DNA of 64,000 bases from Siphonodentalium dalli. Its lineage: Eukaryota; Mollusca; Scaphopoda; Gadilida; Siphonodentaliidae. Shown one piece after another: positions 52,646 through 63,784 of this stretch. Positions within the stretch are counted from its first letter, which is position 1. Each line of letters starts with the position of its first letter. The notes below the pieces were generated by a model. The model had not been told where the DNA came from and made no database searches. It worked only from the letters and a program-made list of their open reading frames with translations. A program made the translations under genes and the position numbers. The stretch lies in assembly GCA_032622095.1 (NCBI GenBank), contig CP136064.1, positions 36,320,426 through 36,384,425 of the forward strand. Direction: 5' to 3'.

Positions 52646-52811
52646 TGTTATTATTATATTTTTTTCTCCTCCAGATATTGAAGATTTTACAAATAATATA
52701 ACATTGTTATGCACAACACAATGAATAGATATCATAATTAAATTTTATAGAAACAACACAAATAAATATGATAAGCAAGACGTATTTACATTTCTACAAT
52801 GGTGGATATAC

Positions 52812-53150
52812 TGACGATGATGATGATGATTGGGATGATGTTGAGAACGACGACGTTGATCGATGATGACGATGTTAATGTTGAACGTGAGGAAGAAGAT
52901 GACTATATTGATGATGATGATAATGATAATGATGACGATGATGATGATGTACATGATGATGAAAATGATGTTGAAGATGAGGAAATTAGATTATGACGAT
53001 GACGTCAATGATGACGGTGGCGATGACGACGATGAAGATTATGATGATGACATGGACGACGGCGATGATGATTACGATGATTATGTCGATGGTGGTGACG
53101 ACGATGATGATGATAATGATGATGATGACGATGATGATGATGGGCTGACT
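52812..53150. repeat. (GAT/GAC)n trinucleotide tract
   Basis: About 340 bp of imperfect gatgat/gacgat repeats. It reads as long Asp- or Met-rich peptides on plus and His-rich peptides on minus, with no initiation context or domains. It lies just downstream (minus sense) of a LINE coding end, suggesting expansion of a LINE 3' tail. Confidence 0.93.
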
Positions 53151-53207
53151 GATTTGTATTATTCAATGATGGACTAGGAAATATTTCCCTGCAAGAGTGC
53201 ATTGTAT

Positions 53208-54698
53208 CACATCCATAATTTGGCAGTAATCGTTACCATGAAGTCCAGAAAGACGTATACATCATCAACTGCTGTACACATATCACCAGTAATGTGAGTC
53301 AAATGAAGCAAGATCATTTCGTCCAATGAAAGATCATCAATCTTGATAAAACATTCTACGCCATAACGATCAATAATATCAAAAAAACATATTATTCCGT
53401 AGTGATGTCAGGGAACTGCATTCAATGAGAACGTGCTGTACTTTATCAAGGTACATTTTATAGCAGTTAGGACACTGGATAAGTGCTTCGTTTAAGTACG
53501 TTGTTGCATCGATCACAAGAGCTGTGGTTAGATAGGAATGTTTATTATGTGAAAATTTTCGACAGAGTCGCCAAAGATCAGACATGTTTAGGTTGTCATG
53601 TACATTCCGAAACCGATTGAATGATGGGTCAATTTCCGTTCTAATTTTCCAATCTGACTCGGTTGTGTTTCGAATATTATTTCTCGTTAGCGCCTTCCAC
53701 GACTCTTTCGAGAGAAATACGCAATACATGATGTACTCATATACTCCATCAGTCAAGTTGTATTTCACGAGTAATGAAAATACTTCGCCAATAAAAGTTG
53801 TTGTCGGGTTCTGTGAGTAAACGTAATCAAACAGCCTAGTTTCAAAGATTGTTTTACAAGCCTTTCCAAGCGTTAGTCGACAAAGGGCTCCAAAGAGTGA
53901 AATTTTTCTGGCATCAATACTAACTTGAAGTGGATATGTTCCTAGCAGGGCAGTAACGACATCGGTCCTGCATCGGGCAGGTAGGCCCTGAATACGCTTC
54001 AAGCAAAATCTGTGAACTCTTTCGAGCTTGATCAAGTTAGAGGCTGATAAGCCACAGAGAAATTCTGAACCGTAAAGTCCACGAGAAAGTACCACTGATT
54101 TATACATTACCATTGAACTCTGAGGTGTTATGCCTCCTGCGTACATACCGGCAGTGCTTAACATAAGATATGTCGACCGAATTTTTGAGCTGACACTTTC
54201 TGTAAGAGTGTTTGGAAAGTCACTTTTGTGTAATGGTATGCCCAGGTGCGTGACTGAATCCGTTTTATTAACTGCTATGCCATTTAGCATCCATGTGCGA
54301 TTGATAGAGGCGTATTTAGATTTCTCATTGAAGATAATTACCTGACATTTCTGTTGGTTATACATAAATCGCCATTTTTTACTGTAATTGCCACATATAT
54401 TACACATTTTTTTTATTCCATATGATGAAAGCGAGAGGATGGTCATATCATCTGCCTGTGTGGGAGACGAGCAGTTGATATTTAGCAGCCTGAAACCAAA
54501 GTTCGAGTGTTCGAGCTCACTGAGCAAACTGTCTATGTAGATGGCGTAGAAAATCGGAGCGAGGGTACTTCCCTGCCTTGTTCCCTGGCTAATAGATATT
54601 ATACGTGATGTAAGATTTTCATTGGAGCCATAGATTGGTGTGGGCGTGGTCGTGAAGGTGTATCGAGGCATATGTAAAATAATTAGTTGTTTGTAACC
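53208..54698 (-). pseudogene. LINE reverse transcriptase, 5'-truncated, frameshifted
   Basis: Minus-strand frame with RT motif B (QGTRQGS, then PIFYAIYIDSLL) and a motif C that reads QADD where FADD is usual; the two Asp are kept. It continues through a post-palm region with LSRGLYGSEFLCG to a zinc knuckle C-X2-C-X9-H-X4-C near the end (CPNCYKMYLDKVQHVLIEC). The main frame closes at 53379 in a run of seven T on the minus strand. A shifted frame then stays open for ~56 codons of protein-like sequence to a TGA at 53208-53210, so the run marks a frameshift. The endonuclease and the first half of the RT are absent. The family differs from the 57 kb LINE. Confidence 0.85.
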
Positions 54699-54774
54699 TA
54701 TAGGTCTCGCGAGATCATGGACACCACGTGGTAAAACTGGTAATAGGAGGGGGTATTTTTTACCGGTCATATTA

Positions 54775-55082
54775 AGTAATTGCTGTATGCCCTAACAGCG
54801 TGTTATAGTTAGTTGGTTACTCTTTGTAGCACACATGTAAGGTCGGCTCCTTAGAGTAGGGATATGTACTATGTCACTAAGTCATTTAAGGCCACACTTG
54901 GATTGCCACTTCACGAAAACGAAAATATATCATCTCTTAAAGTGATATAATTCATTCTCAGATTTGACACTTTTCACGAATTAGATATCTTCGCATGTAA
55001 AAAGTTATTTTGGGCATATCCAGCATTATTATTGATAACTATTCACATCTAGCTAACACATGTGATTTAAGATGTTTTATTA
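54775..55082. other. no recognisable feature
   Basis: Nothing supported between two LINE fragments. Confidence 0.5.
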
Positions 55083-55770
55083 AATCAATCAATCGACCAA
55101 CACTCCAGTAATTTACTCAATTAATCAATTTATTTGTACTTTTGCATCAAACGATCAAGCGTACACATACATGAAATAATAGGTAATAAAAGACAATAGG
55201 TAACAACAGAGCATACTTAAATATAATACATGAGATAAGCAGGTACATAATTAGTTTATGGTGATGACTGGTAGTATTTTAGGTCATTAATTAAGGGGTG
55301 CTTACTCTCGTATGGTTTCCTATTCTTTGTAGTAGTTCTGGACTAGGTTGCCATATTCCCTTTTTTTTCTAATCCGTGATGAATAAAACGGGCAAGGGCA
55401 TTTATGAAAAGCGGATCAGTACATTGCAGTATGCGATTGAACTGATCTAACCCCGATAGTTGTTGTATATTATATGGTAGTTTGTTAAAGTGATGGGTTC
55501 GTTCTTGTGCGAGTAATGAACAGCTCGTAATAAGATGTAATTCGTCATCCTTCTCATTGCACAGTTCGCAAATGCGATATTGTTCGTCAACATTTTGATG
55601 ACGACCTCGTTCAATTCCCAACGACTGCATGGGAACCGATTCGTAGCCGTGTAAGTGATTCCCAAGGTTTTGTTATTTTACATTCATTTAAGTAGTCTTC
55701 TAATTTCGTCTCAGTCTTAAATTGTCTGTATGTTTTTAATTTGTAACAGGGTGGAGTTCGTCCGTCATTC
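55083..55770 (-). pseudogene. LINE ORF2 C-terminal fragment
   Basis: From about 55770 downward the minus strand reads KLKTYRQFKTETKLEDYLN and then LTRLRIGSH. This aligns with KLRTYALVKHG...FTRLRISNH of the 57 kb LINE. A frameshift follows at about 55630, after which the frame continues IERGRH and a zinc knuckle C-X2-C-X7-H-X4-C (CELCNEKDDELHLITSC), ending at 55343. The 3' end has aatcaat/aattaat-rich sequence (55083-55132). It is a short 5'-truncated copy of a related but distinct family. Confidence 0.78.
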
Positions 55771-55789
55771 ATTTCGTCCGTTAATCACC

Positions 55790-56290
55790 AAAATTATTTC
55801 CATTAAATTAATTAAACATGCTATTTTGGACCATTAATTAATACCGCCCTGTACCGAAAATTCGGGAAATTTCAGAAATTCCCTGATTCGGACCACATTT
55901 TTCGACGGAACTTCCTAAACCATCTAGGATTCCGATTTACCAACTAAAATAAAATGTACAGGTAAGAACTTAGTGATCTCTTGCCAAATTCATCTTGTTC
56001 ACAGTCTAAAAATTCCAAAATTCCAAAATTGTTTTCCTCGGAATTGCCAAAAGTTGAAATTTTGCCAAATATTGGGGGTGTCACACCCCTACAGCCACCT
56101 GTAGCTACGTCCCTGACATCATGCTATTTAATACACGCTGAATAAGTCAACTGTGGACGTTGTAGATGCGTTGTTGATCCGTTGGCAATGCAGTTATATG
56201 GATTACACCTTGAACCAATTATAGGTCGTAGTCCAATATCATGCATTTGAACGCCGGTATAACAACAATAAATGTGTCTAGGTATGGTAT
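55790..56290. other. no gene; possible dispersed repeat
   Basis: Text such as aaattccaaaattccaaaat and ttgggggtgtcacacccctacag near 56008-56090 looks like a decayed dispersed repeat. No coding signal. Confidence 0.4.
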
Positions 56291-56297
56291 GGAATCG

Positions 56298-57136
56298 ATA
56301 GAATAGAATAGAATAGATTTATTAGCAATGAACACCCTTCCGGGCAGAATGCTTTTACAATGAACATAATAGTACATTTTCATTTCACATACATCATATT
56401 ATATAATGTATACATTCATTGTGATTATTGAAGTATAGTTATTTCAAGGAAAATATAACAACATAAAAAATTAAATAGATCAATTGTTGCATCCAATTTG
56501 ACATTCTGATCTTAACTGAAAGTACTGTCGGATCAAGCTGCAGACTTTCGCACAATTTGATCTGTTATCGTTCCTCAATATCATCTTAAACTTATGTATA
56601 TCATCCAAGTTATTATATGCCTTTGAATGCTTTGTCATTATTTTATTGATCTCTGATCGCAAGGTACTATATATTTGACATTCCATTAAAAAGTGAAATT
56701 CATCCTCGATCGTTGATGTACTACATTTGCATACTCGTTTTCAAGAGGTATTTTAGGTTGACAATGTCTTCCTTTTTCAATTGCAAGATTGTGATTACTT
56801 ATGCGTAGTCTAGTGAACATATTTCGATCCTTAGCAGAGTGCGTGCATTCCAAATATAATTCTAAACTAATATTTCGTTTCACAACCCGATAAGTCCTTA
56901 ATTTGTTTTTCTTATCTTTTTCGGTATTATCGGCCATACTGTCTATAAACTTACATACATGCATTTCCTTCAGTTTGTTTTTTCAAATTAATCATAAATG
57001 TCAATGGGTTTGTCTGGTTTGTGATATTGGACATATCAATAATTTGCGGAAATGAAAAGATAGACATATCAGCGGGAAGTAGGTGTTGATCTTTAATAGC
57101 TTGCGATAAAAGACCGCCAACATCTGACCTACTGGT
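56298..57136 (-). pseudogene. older LINE, 3' half (left of the nested insertion)
   Basis: Minus-strand frames carry GGLLSQAIKDQHLLPADM, then KLRTYRVVKRN, MFTRLRISNHNLAIEKGRHC and a zinc-knuckle-like segment with EDEFHFLMEC, then the C-terminal tail ending at 56480. At least two frameshifts are needed (near 56955 and 56720). The 3' end has a (TATTC)n tail on minus (gaatagaatagaatag at 56301-56316). The piece stops at 57136 exactly where the plus-strand LINE begins; its upstream half resumes at 60393. Confidence 0.82.
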
Positions 57137-57138
57137 CA

Positions 57139-59775
57139 TCCGAACGAGCCAAGACAACTGACCTAGACTCTATTTTCTCATGTCTAGAGACAAAGCTTAT
57201 TGAAGTAAACGACTCGGACATGGTTATATTAGGCGGTGACTTTAATGCTCGCACCGCGGAGCGACCTGATTTCGTTATTTCGGAAAATGATCGATCCGAT
57301 AGGGAGCCCCGAAATAGTATTGACAAGGTAGTGAACTCCTTTGGTGAACAACTTCTATCTCTATGTCGCACCGCCGAGTTACGAATTGTGAACGGACGAT
57401 GTAGTGGAGATCGCCTTGGGAGCCTCACATCTTACCAATACAACGGTGCTAGTGTAGTCGATTACATAATAATATCAGATAGATACTTGGCGGATGTAGA
57501 TTATCTATGTGTTCAATCACCTAATGTACTTTCTGATCACTGCCAACTTTCAGCTCATATTGAATATAAAGTACCAATCCGAAACCCATCGGACATAGAA
57601 CCAAAATACAAATATATCAGACCAACATATAAATTGAAATGGACCCCTGAAAGTGACCAATTGGCATACCAAAAGATAAATCAACCATACATCAAATGGA
57701 AACTAAATAACTTTATGAATCATAATTATGCCCCCACTATGGCGGACATAGAACAGTCTACGGATGATCTTATGACAGTTATAACTGAAATAAACGAATC
57801 AGCTGCTTCAAAGGTAGTTTATAGACGCAAAAATGGAACCCCGAAAAAGCATCCATGGTTCGACGATCGTTGTCGAACACTTAAACAGGACTTAGATAAA
57901 GCCATAACAACTATGAGGAAGAACCCACATGATAAGTTAATATACGTCAAATTTTTCACACTAAAGAAACAATACAAGCGGCAATTAAAACAGAAAACAA
58001 GAACTTACTATCAGAATTTATGTGAAAAATTGGACAAACTATCTACAGGCAACCCATCGGAATATTGGAAATTAGTGAAACAATTTACCGATGGCCCAAA
58101 AGAGGGAACTTCACTAGACCCGGATGTAGCAGTTAATTTTGTTAACACGCTACTTTGCAGACCACAAAGTCAGACAAATGCAGAAATAACAAATTATAAT
58201 TTACCACCACCAAAACAACTTATAAGTAATACAATAATCTCGGCACAAGAAATTTTGACAGCAACTAAGAATTTGAAACGCAACAAAGCACCAGGACCAG
58301 ATAACGTTTCTAATGAACTATTAAAGGTACTGGTTCCTAACATGGTAGGCTGCTTCGCAAAATTATTTAACCGCATCCTGTCATCGGGACATTACCCAAC
58401 GGATTGGAGCAAATCTGTACTCACACTTTTATACAAGAAAGGGAACCGTTTTGACCCAAATAATTACCGGCCTATTGCTTTGAGTTCGGCCGTTGGCAAA
58501 CTTTTCAACAAGGTAATAAACTCCCGGATTAATTCATTTCTTGAGGACCATAATCTGATAAGTGACAATCAATTTGGATTTCGCGAGGGTAGAAGCACGG
58601 TTGATAGTGCCTTTGTTTTAAAAACTATCGTTGATAAATAGGTAAAGAGGGTTAAAAAACCACTATATGCAGTTTTCGTCGATTTCAGGAAAGCATTTGA
58701 TACAGTAGACAGATGCACGCTTTTCAATAAAATGAGGCGGCTTGGTATAGATGGCCAGATTCTCCGAGTAATTAAATCTATTTATCATAAAAGTACATAT
58801 CAACTGAAAACTAGCAATGGTGTGGGCCCGCCGCTACTTTCTACAATTGGAGTCAGACAGGGGTGTTCAATTTCACCTACGTTATTCAAAATATACATAG
58901 ACGGTATATCATCCATCTTCGATACAGAATGCAAACCAGCTTTTATAAATGAAAACCCAATTAATCACCTGTTATTCGCGGACGATCTGGTATTGCTATC
59001 CACATCCCCCAGAGGCATGCAAAGATGTCTTGATAATTTACAACACTTCGCAGAATCGAACGCACTTCAAATAAATACCGACAAAACCAAATCTATCTTA
59101 TTCACAAATAAACGAACAGTAACAACTCCCACGTTTAACTTGGCTCATGATATAATTTCACCCGTGGATCATTACTCATACCTAGGTATCGTATTTCACA
59201 AGAAAGGCAAATTTGCTATGGCACAAGCGGAAATGATTAATAAAGCATGTAGAGCAATGCATAGCCTCAAGCGATCACTTCAAAGCAAACATGCGCCATC
59301 ACCACAGATTCTCGTTAAACTGTTCGATCAGTTAATAAAGCCTATTCTATTATATGGCTCGGAACTGTGGATAAATGAACATCATATATTCAATAGAAAA
59401 GATTTGGACGGAGAGAAGCTGCACGTTGAATATTGTAAAATGGCTCTTGGAATAGGCAACAAGGCGTCAAATTACGCAGCGATGGCGGAGCTGGGCAGAT
59501 ATCCTATTACAATAGATGCCACCATCAAATTCTTCGCATTCAATGTCAAATTACAACGGCACGAGCGTCACACGTTACTTAATGATGCGTACACCGATAA
59601 TAAACTTATCAAAGGGAACGTACAATTAGATGACATAATACGGAAGAAATGCCCAAAAGATGCGAAGATTCGGCCCGCGGCGATAAACTTATGTAGCCAA
59701 CTGAAAGAGGCATACCGATCGGAATCACCAAAGTGCTTACGGCAACTACCGCAATCAGAGGAGATGGTGGTAATA
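57139..59775 (+). pseudogene. LINE ORF2: endonuclease C-half and reverse transcriptase
   Basis: The frame is open from the truncation point. Counting from the Met at 57220, the endonuclease motifs are GGDFNA (5-10), VDYIIIS (80-86) and the catalytic SDH (105-107). RT follows with NKAPGPDNVS (355-364), NYRPIAL (415-421) and QFGFREGRST (451-460). A TAG at 58639-58641 interrupts the frame. The same frame continues directly with motif A (FVDFRKAFDTVD), and after the Met at 58732 has motif B (QGCSISPTLF, 43-52), motif C FADD (82-85), YLGIVF (150-155) and KPILLYGSELW. All RT catalytic aspartates are present. The frame then fails near 59720-59775, with the rest in another frame. One stop and one shift in ~1000 codons suggest a fairly recent insertion. 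Confidence 0.9.
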
Positions 59776-60203
59776 AATTGAGAACCTATGCGCTTGTCAA
59801 ACATGGATATTATATAGAACCCTATCTCAAATATACAATCAACAATGAGGCAAGAAGTATGTTTACACGTTTGCGAATCAGTAATCATAACCTTGCTATT
59901 GAAAAACTAAGACATATATATCCTGTTAAATCCGAAGCAGCTAGAATATGCTTATTTTGCAAAGAAGGAAAGTCTATAGAAAATGAGATTCACTTTATTA
60001 CCGAATGTAACGCATATAAGTCCATAAGAAATGATCTCTACTCACAGTTAGAATTATATAAGCCGGGATTTTTACAATGGAAAGAAACTGACAAATTTAT
60101 ATTTTTTATGAGTAACAATGACCCGAATGTCTGTTCGTTAATATGCCGTAAGATTAACTTATGTTTTAAACAAAGATCAATGTTATCAGCCATGAATACA
60201 TAA
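59760..60203 (+). pseudogene. LINE ORF2 C-terminal region with zinc knuckle (shifted frame)
   Basis: Continues the same protein after a frameshift: NKLRTYALVKHG, then SMFTRLRISNHNLAIEKLRH, a zinc knuckle C-X2-C-X10-H-X4-C (CLFCKEGKSIENEIHFITEC), PGFLQWKETDKF and NNDPNVCSLICRKINLCF, ending in TAA at 60201-60203. Homologous segments occur in the fragments at 49.6, 55.5 and 56.5 kb. About 190 bp of 3' untranslated sequence follows. Confidence 0.88.
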
Positions 60204-60392
60204 AGGCTCACACCCGCGAAATTATCACCCGATCTGCTACCAAGGGTGTCATATCATAACATATTGTTGTATCTATCTTGTGTATATGTATTTTTGTGTT
60301 CTCTTATTTCATGTTTCAATGTCATTATGTACATGTATTTCTGCAACCTGTCCACATTTGGATGTCTATATTGCAATAAAGTTATCTTATCT

Positions 60393-60800
60393 GGTGAGAG
60401 TAATTTCGTTGCGTAAGACGCTGTTCTTAAGATGGCATCATGTGTTAAAGGGAATCTCCCAAGCTCCGCGCGAACGGCTTGGTTTGAGGCGAATTTTCCG
60501 ACACCTAGTACTTGTTTGCAGAATTTAATATGTAACTGTTCCAACTCTGATTTGTCCGCATTACTTTTTAACATATAAGATCCCCATAGTTCGCTACCGT
60601 AGAGCTGAATTGGTTTGATTAGTTTATCATATAACTTCAACATTATTTTAATTGGTGGTAATGAGGTTGTTTTGAACGCGTCAAACAAGGAATACATAGC
60701 TTTCCTTCCTTTCGTATTTAGGTCAGACATTGCATTTTTAAAAGAACCTGTTCTGGTAAAATTTATTCCCAAAAAAGTGTAGTTACATGTTTGTACCAGA
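60393..60800 (-). pseudogene. older LINE, upstream half (right of the nested insertion)
   Basis: Minus-strand frame beginning near 60790 with NYTFLGINFTRTGSFKNAM, then KLYDKLIKPIQLYGSELWGS, HIKFCKQVLGVGKFASNQAV and AELGRFPL, reaching YATKLLSP at the junction with the plus LINE. The open frame then runs on into antisense 3' UTR of the inserted element, which is not part of this protein. It lines up with the middle of the 57 kb LINE's ORF2, and the missing continuation is found at 57136 downward. It is 5'-truncated near 60800. Confidence 0.82.
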
Positions 60801-60805
60801 CACAC

Positions 60806-61535
60806 TTTCGCTTGTATAAGAAATACCAGCCTGGCCCCATGAAATCAGCACATAGTGGCCTCAATGATTTTTCCTTTTCAGCCCATAAAGCTTATTTGTG
60901 TCTCGTGTTCATCTCTACACGCTATACGAGACTTTTTGGTGTCATCGTTTTCAGCACCATTATGGAATATTTCAAAATGAATTAGTACCATATAGTGATA
61001 TAGAGCTGAAAATATATAATTAAAATTAAGCACGAATCTAGTGAATTAACGGAATGTTTTGATGTTATGAATTACGCCGAATACGGGCTCATCGCAACAA
61101 TATGGTATATATGATATTATTTCAGGAGAATATGTTGAAAATACACACGCAGTATCCTAGCCTGTTTCGTGAAAATAAGTTCATATGGAATATATATAAT
61201 ATTTGTTTTTCGCTTTCAGCCCATATATAGAGCTAATTTTTTTTTTCTTTTCATTCTTATATACGAGAGTATTTGGGGTCATCGTTTTCAGCACTATATG
61301 CGATTATATCAATATGAAATTGTCCCACATAACGCTGAAAATAAACATTCAATTTAAGCTTGAAACCATCTTTTACTAAGTAACGGAAAAGTCTGATTAT
61401 GGTGTTCTGAATTATAAATCCAATACGGGCTTATTGCAATAATAGGGACTTTTTCGTGTAATTTTCGGCCAAATTGAATGGTGGTATATCAGGGGGAATT
61501 CTATAAATAATACCCAAATCTTACGCATTTCAATT
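60806..61535. other. no gene; possible internal duplication
   Basis: ttcatctctacacgctatac gagactttttggtgtcatcg near 60910 resembles ttcttatatacgagagtatt tggggtcatcg near 61254, both followed by ttttcagcac. agcccat also precedes each. This suggests a diverged ~345-bp duplication. Confidence 0.5.
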
Positions 61536-61540
61536 ATTTA

Positions 61541-62223
61541 CACGGTGGTGCAAGATCGGTGGCGCAACGGTGGCGAAAACGGTGGTGATTTTGAAGATGG
61601 CGACGGGCGATGTTTTGATGAGTATGTATGTCAGAAATCACGTTTTACATCACATGTGTTACGTTTGTGTTTACTGATATTTCATCCGATTGCTTTGGAA
61701 TATAATAATGTACGCTGGGACATACGATATGTGGTGATTGAATTTGTTATTACGCGTGATTGTTTATATTTATTAACCCATTTCACCACTTATACTGTGG
61801 TATTCGAGCATACATGAAGCCACCAACCCGCCCGACCCCAATATCCATTACAATTAAACAATACATTAAGCCTTTACAACGGGAAGGACGGGCCGGCGTA
61901 TATCTATATGGTACATGATTGAAGGTTCGAATAGTGAACTTGTTCAATCGACCTAATTTGATGTGAAAGCCATGGGTATTTTCGTGATTTCTCTTAGTTT
62001 ATGCATTCTAAATTAATATGTAATGACGCGTGGGTACTTATATTATTAAATTTGACATAAGGGAAGTCAATCGGGAGATCTGTATTGCCTATATAGATAT
62101 TAAATTTTTTTTTTATGCCGGTGACGACTATTGCGGTGGCGACGAATTTATGCCGGCGGCGACTAAATTTATTAACATTTCTTACATCGCCACCGTTTTC
62201 GCCACCGATATTGCACCACTGTG
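61541..62223. mobile_element. non-autonomous DNA transposon with CACAGTG-type ends (Transib-like)
   Basis: The left end reads cacggtggtgcaagatcggt. The right end, read inward, is cacagtggtgcaatatcggt. Both continue with ggcg and aacggtgg-type subrepeats over ~45 bp. The pentamer attta lies directly outside both ends (61536-61540, 62224-62228), as a 5-bp target duplication. Transib elements make 5-bp duplications and have CAC-starting ends related to the RAG heptamer CACAGTG. Chapaev-type elements also start CAC but make 4-bp duplications. The 683-bp interior shows no transposase. The call is based only on ends and duplication. Confidence 0.65.
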
Positions 62224-62225
62224 AT

Positions 62226-62478
62226 TTAGGGTCCTGTGAATAATCGAGATTCGATGAAAAACGAATCGACTAATATTCTTCATAAGTGCACATCTATCGC
62301 TTTATTGTTGTTTAAGTTCTTGGTTCACTAATTCCAAAATGAAATAGGTTCAGTTTGGGCTCGTTAGTTAATAACTTCACCCGTTGTTATAGTCTGGGTT
62401 CCAAATTGAATCAATTGAATTCAAGGGAGCAATTTTCGATTCGACGTTTCGGAATTTCCGATATTCACAGGACCCTAA
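62226..62478. mobile_element. ~250-bp MITE with TTAGGGTCCTG ends
   Basis: ttagggtcctgtgaata at the left is inverted as tattcacaggaccctaa at the right. Interiors next to each end share gattcga-type words. TA adjoins ggg at both ends, consistent with a TA-target family, or the TTA/TAA may be part of the inverted repeat. It directly abuts the Transib-like element, sharing the ttta bases. Confidence 0.75.
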
Positions 62479-62479
62479 C

Positions 62480-63780
62480 AGTAACTGTTCCTCCATACAA
62501 ACCAATGTAAAATTTACAAATTTGCATGCTATAACCATTCAATTCATCGGTCAATATTTACCCTCCAATATGTCAGTGGCTATGGAACGCGAATTTAAAC
62601 TCGGGATTGGTGTAGAGTCCACCACGTGACGCTCGGGAACCGGTTGCAACACGTGCCGACCAGAGCACGTGTTATATTGACCAGCGATATTACTAGTAAG
62701 TGCAGACCACACAACTTCGGGTCTGTGATAACTTGCACATAATGTTGCTTCCGACTTATTGCTATTTCACAACGAATGACACAATAACTCACGCCTATTA
62801 TAATAGGCATGTTACTATGAACAACATGCGAAGCCTTGAAGGCCATCGCTCAATTCAGCTGTCTTGAGACAGTCTGTATCTACCATGCACACATACCTAT
62901 ATGTGTTGATCCCTCAGTTACTTTGAGGAATCTTAATTCCGCTCTCTCCTGATGAGACCTTAATTGGTTGACAAAATAGGTCGAAACACTAAAAGGCAGT
63001 GTAGAGTGCTACATAGAATGTCCCGTCCATAGATCGGATGGGATGTTGGTATTTATCCAATTTTATATAAAAACCGAATTTTAGATGTCATTATGTCGAC
63101 GTATTTCCATAATTATATTATACGCGGAAAACCAGGGGGGGGGTGGGGAAAAAACTCCAGGAACGTATGCTTATTTTCTGCGTTCGGGAACTTTTGGGAC
63201 CCACCCAAATCCGCAAATTTTGTACTACCAAAATTTAGGTACCCACCCCCATACTGCTTTATTTTATGTGAAATTTAATACAGATTTATGCCCCAATATC
63301 TAAAATTTCCCTCATGTTCTGTTTCTGAAAATTTTAGATTGGCGGGGATGGGGGGGGGGGCTTCACGCAGCCGCCTGGCTTACCCTCATGCATGCAGCTC
63401 GTACGACCATGACGAGATAATAATAGTATGTGCGGTCATTTATATGTGAAAGCAATTTAATTGTATATATAGCTGTCGAAATCTATAATCTTTAATGGAT
63501 GACCCTTCGTGTTCAGTTCCCAACATCCCAGATGGTGCCAATTGATAGCGCACATAAAACGCACATAAAACGTGTTGACCCTAAATGAACCCATGCCAGT
63601 ATTAGTCAAATCTGGTCAGTGGCCGAAGGGGGATAACTCAATCTGGTAAATTGTCACCCAATACTATTCTTAAAAATGCATTTTATTCCCAACTGATACT
63701 AATTTCATAATATTTCTGACTGGGAATATCATTATTTGTATCACAGTAGTCACAATGAATCCACTTACGTAGTTTTAGAC
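62480..63780. other. no recognisable gene
   Basis: Contains G-runs near 63134-63142 and 63350-63360 and a direct repeat cgcacataaaacgcacataa near 63550. No supported gene. Confidence 0.45.
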
Positions 63781-63784
63781 ACAG

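Larger units (their letters stand above)
57137..60392 (+). mobile_element. most complete LINE, inserted into an older LINE
   Basis: A 3.26-kb APE-type non-LTR retrotransposon missing its 5' end (ORF1 and the first half of the endonuclease). It ends with gcaataaagttatcttatct, a short TATCT-type tail. The trinucleotide ggt flanks both ends (57134-57136, 60393-60395), which may be a short target duplication. The coding part is described separately. Superfamily: jockey/CR1/RTE-like by gene order and the C-terminal zinc knuckle; the precise clade is not resolved. Confidence 0.88.

Noticed and set aside
52799-53202. Asp-, Met- or His-rich reading frames
   Set aside because: Direct translation of a GAT/GAC trinucleotide tract in different frames and strands; no domain or start context.
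60254-60805. 183-codon minus-strand frame as a single protein
   Set aside because: Only the part from 60790 to 60393 is LINE protein. The remainder is antisense to the 3' UTR of the inserted plus-strand LINE.
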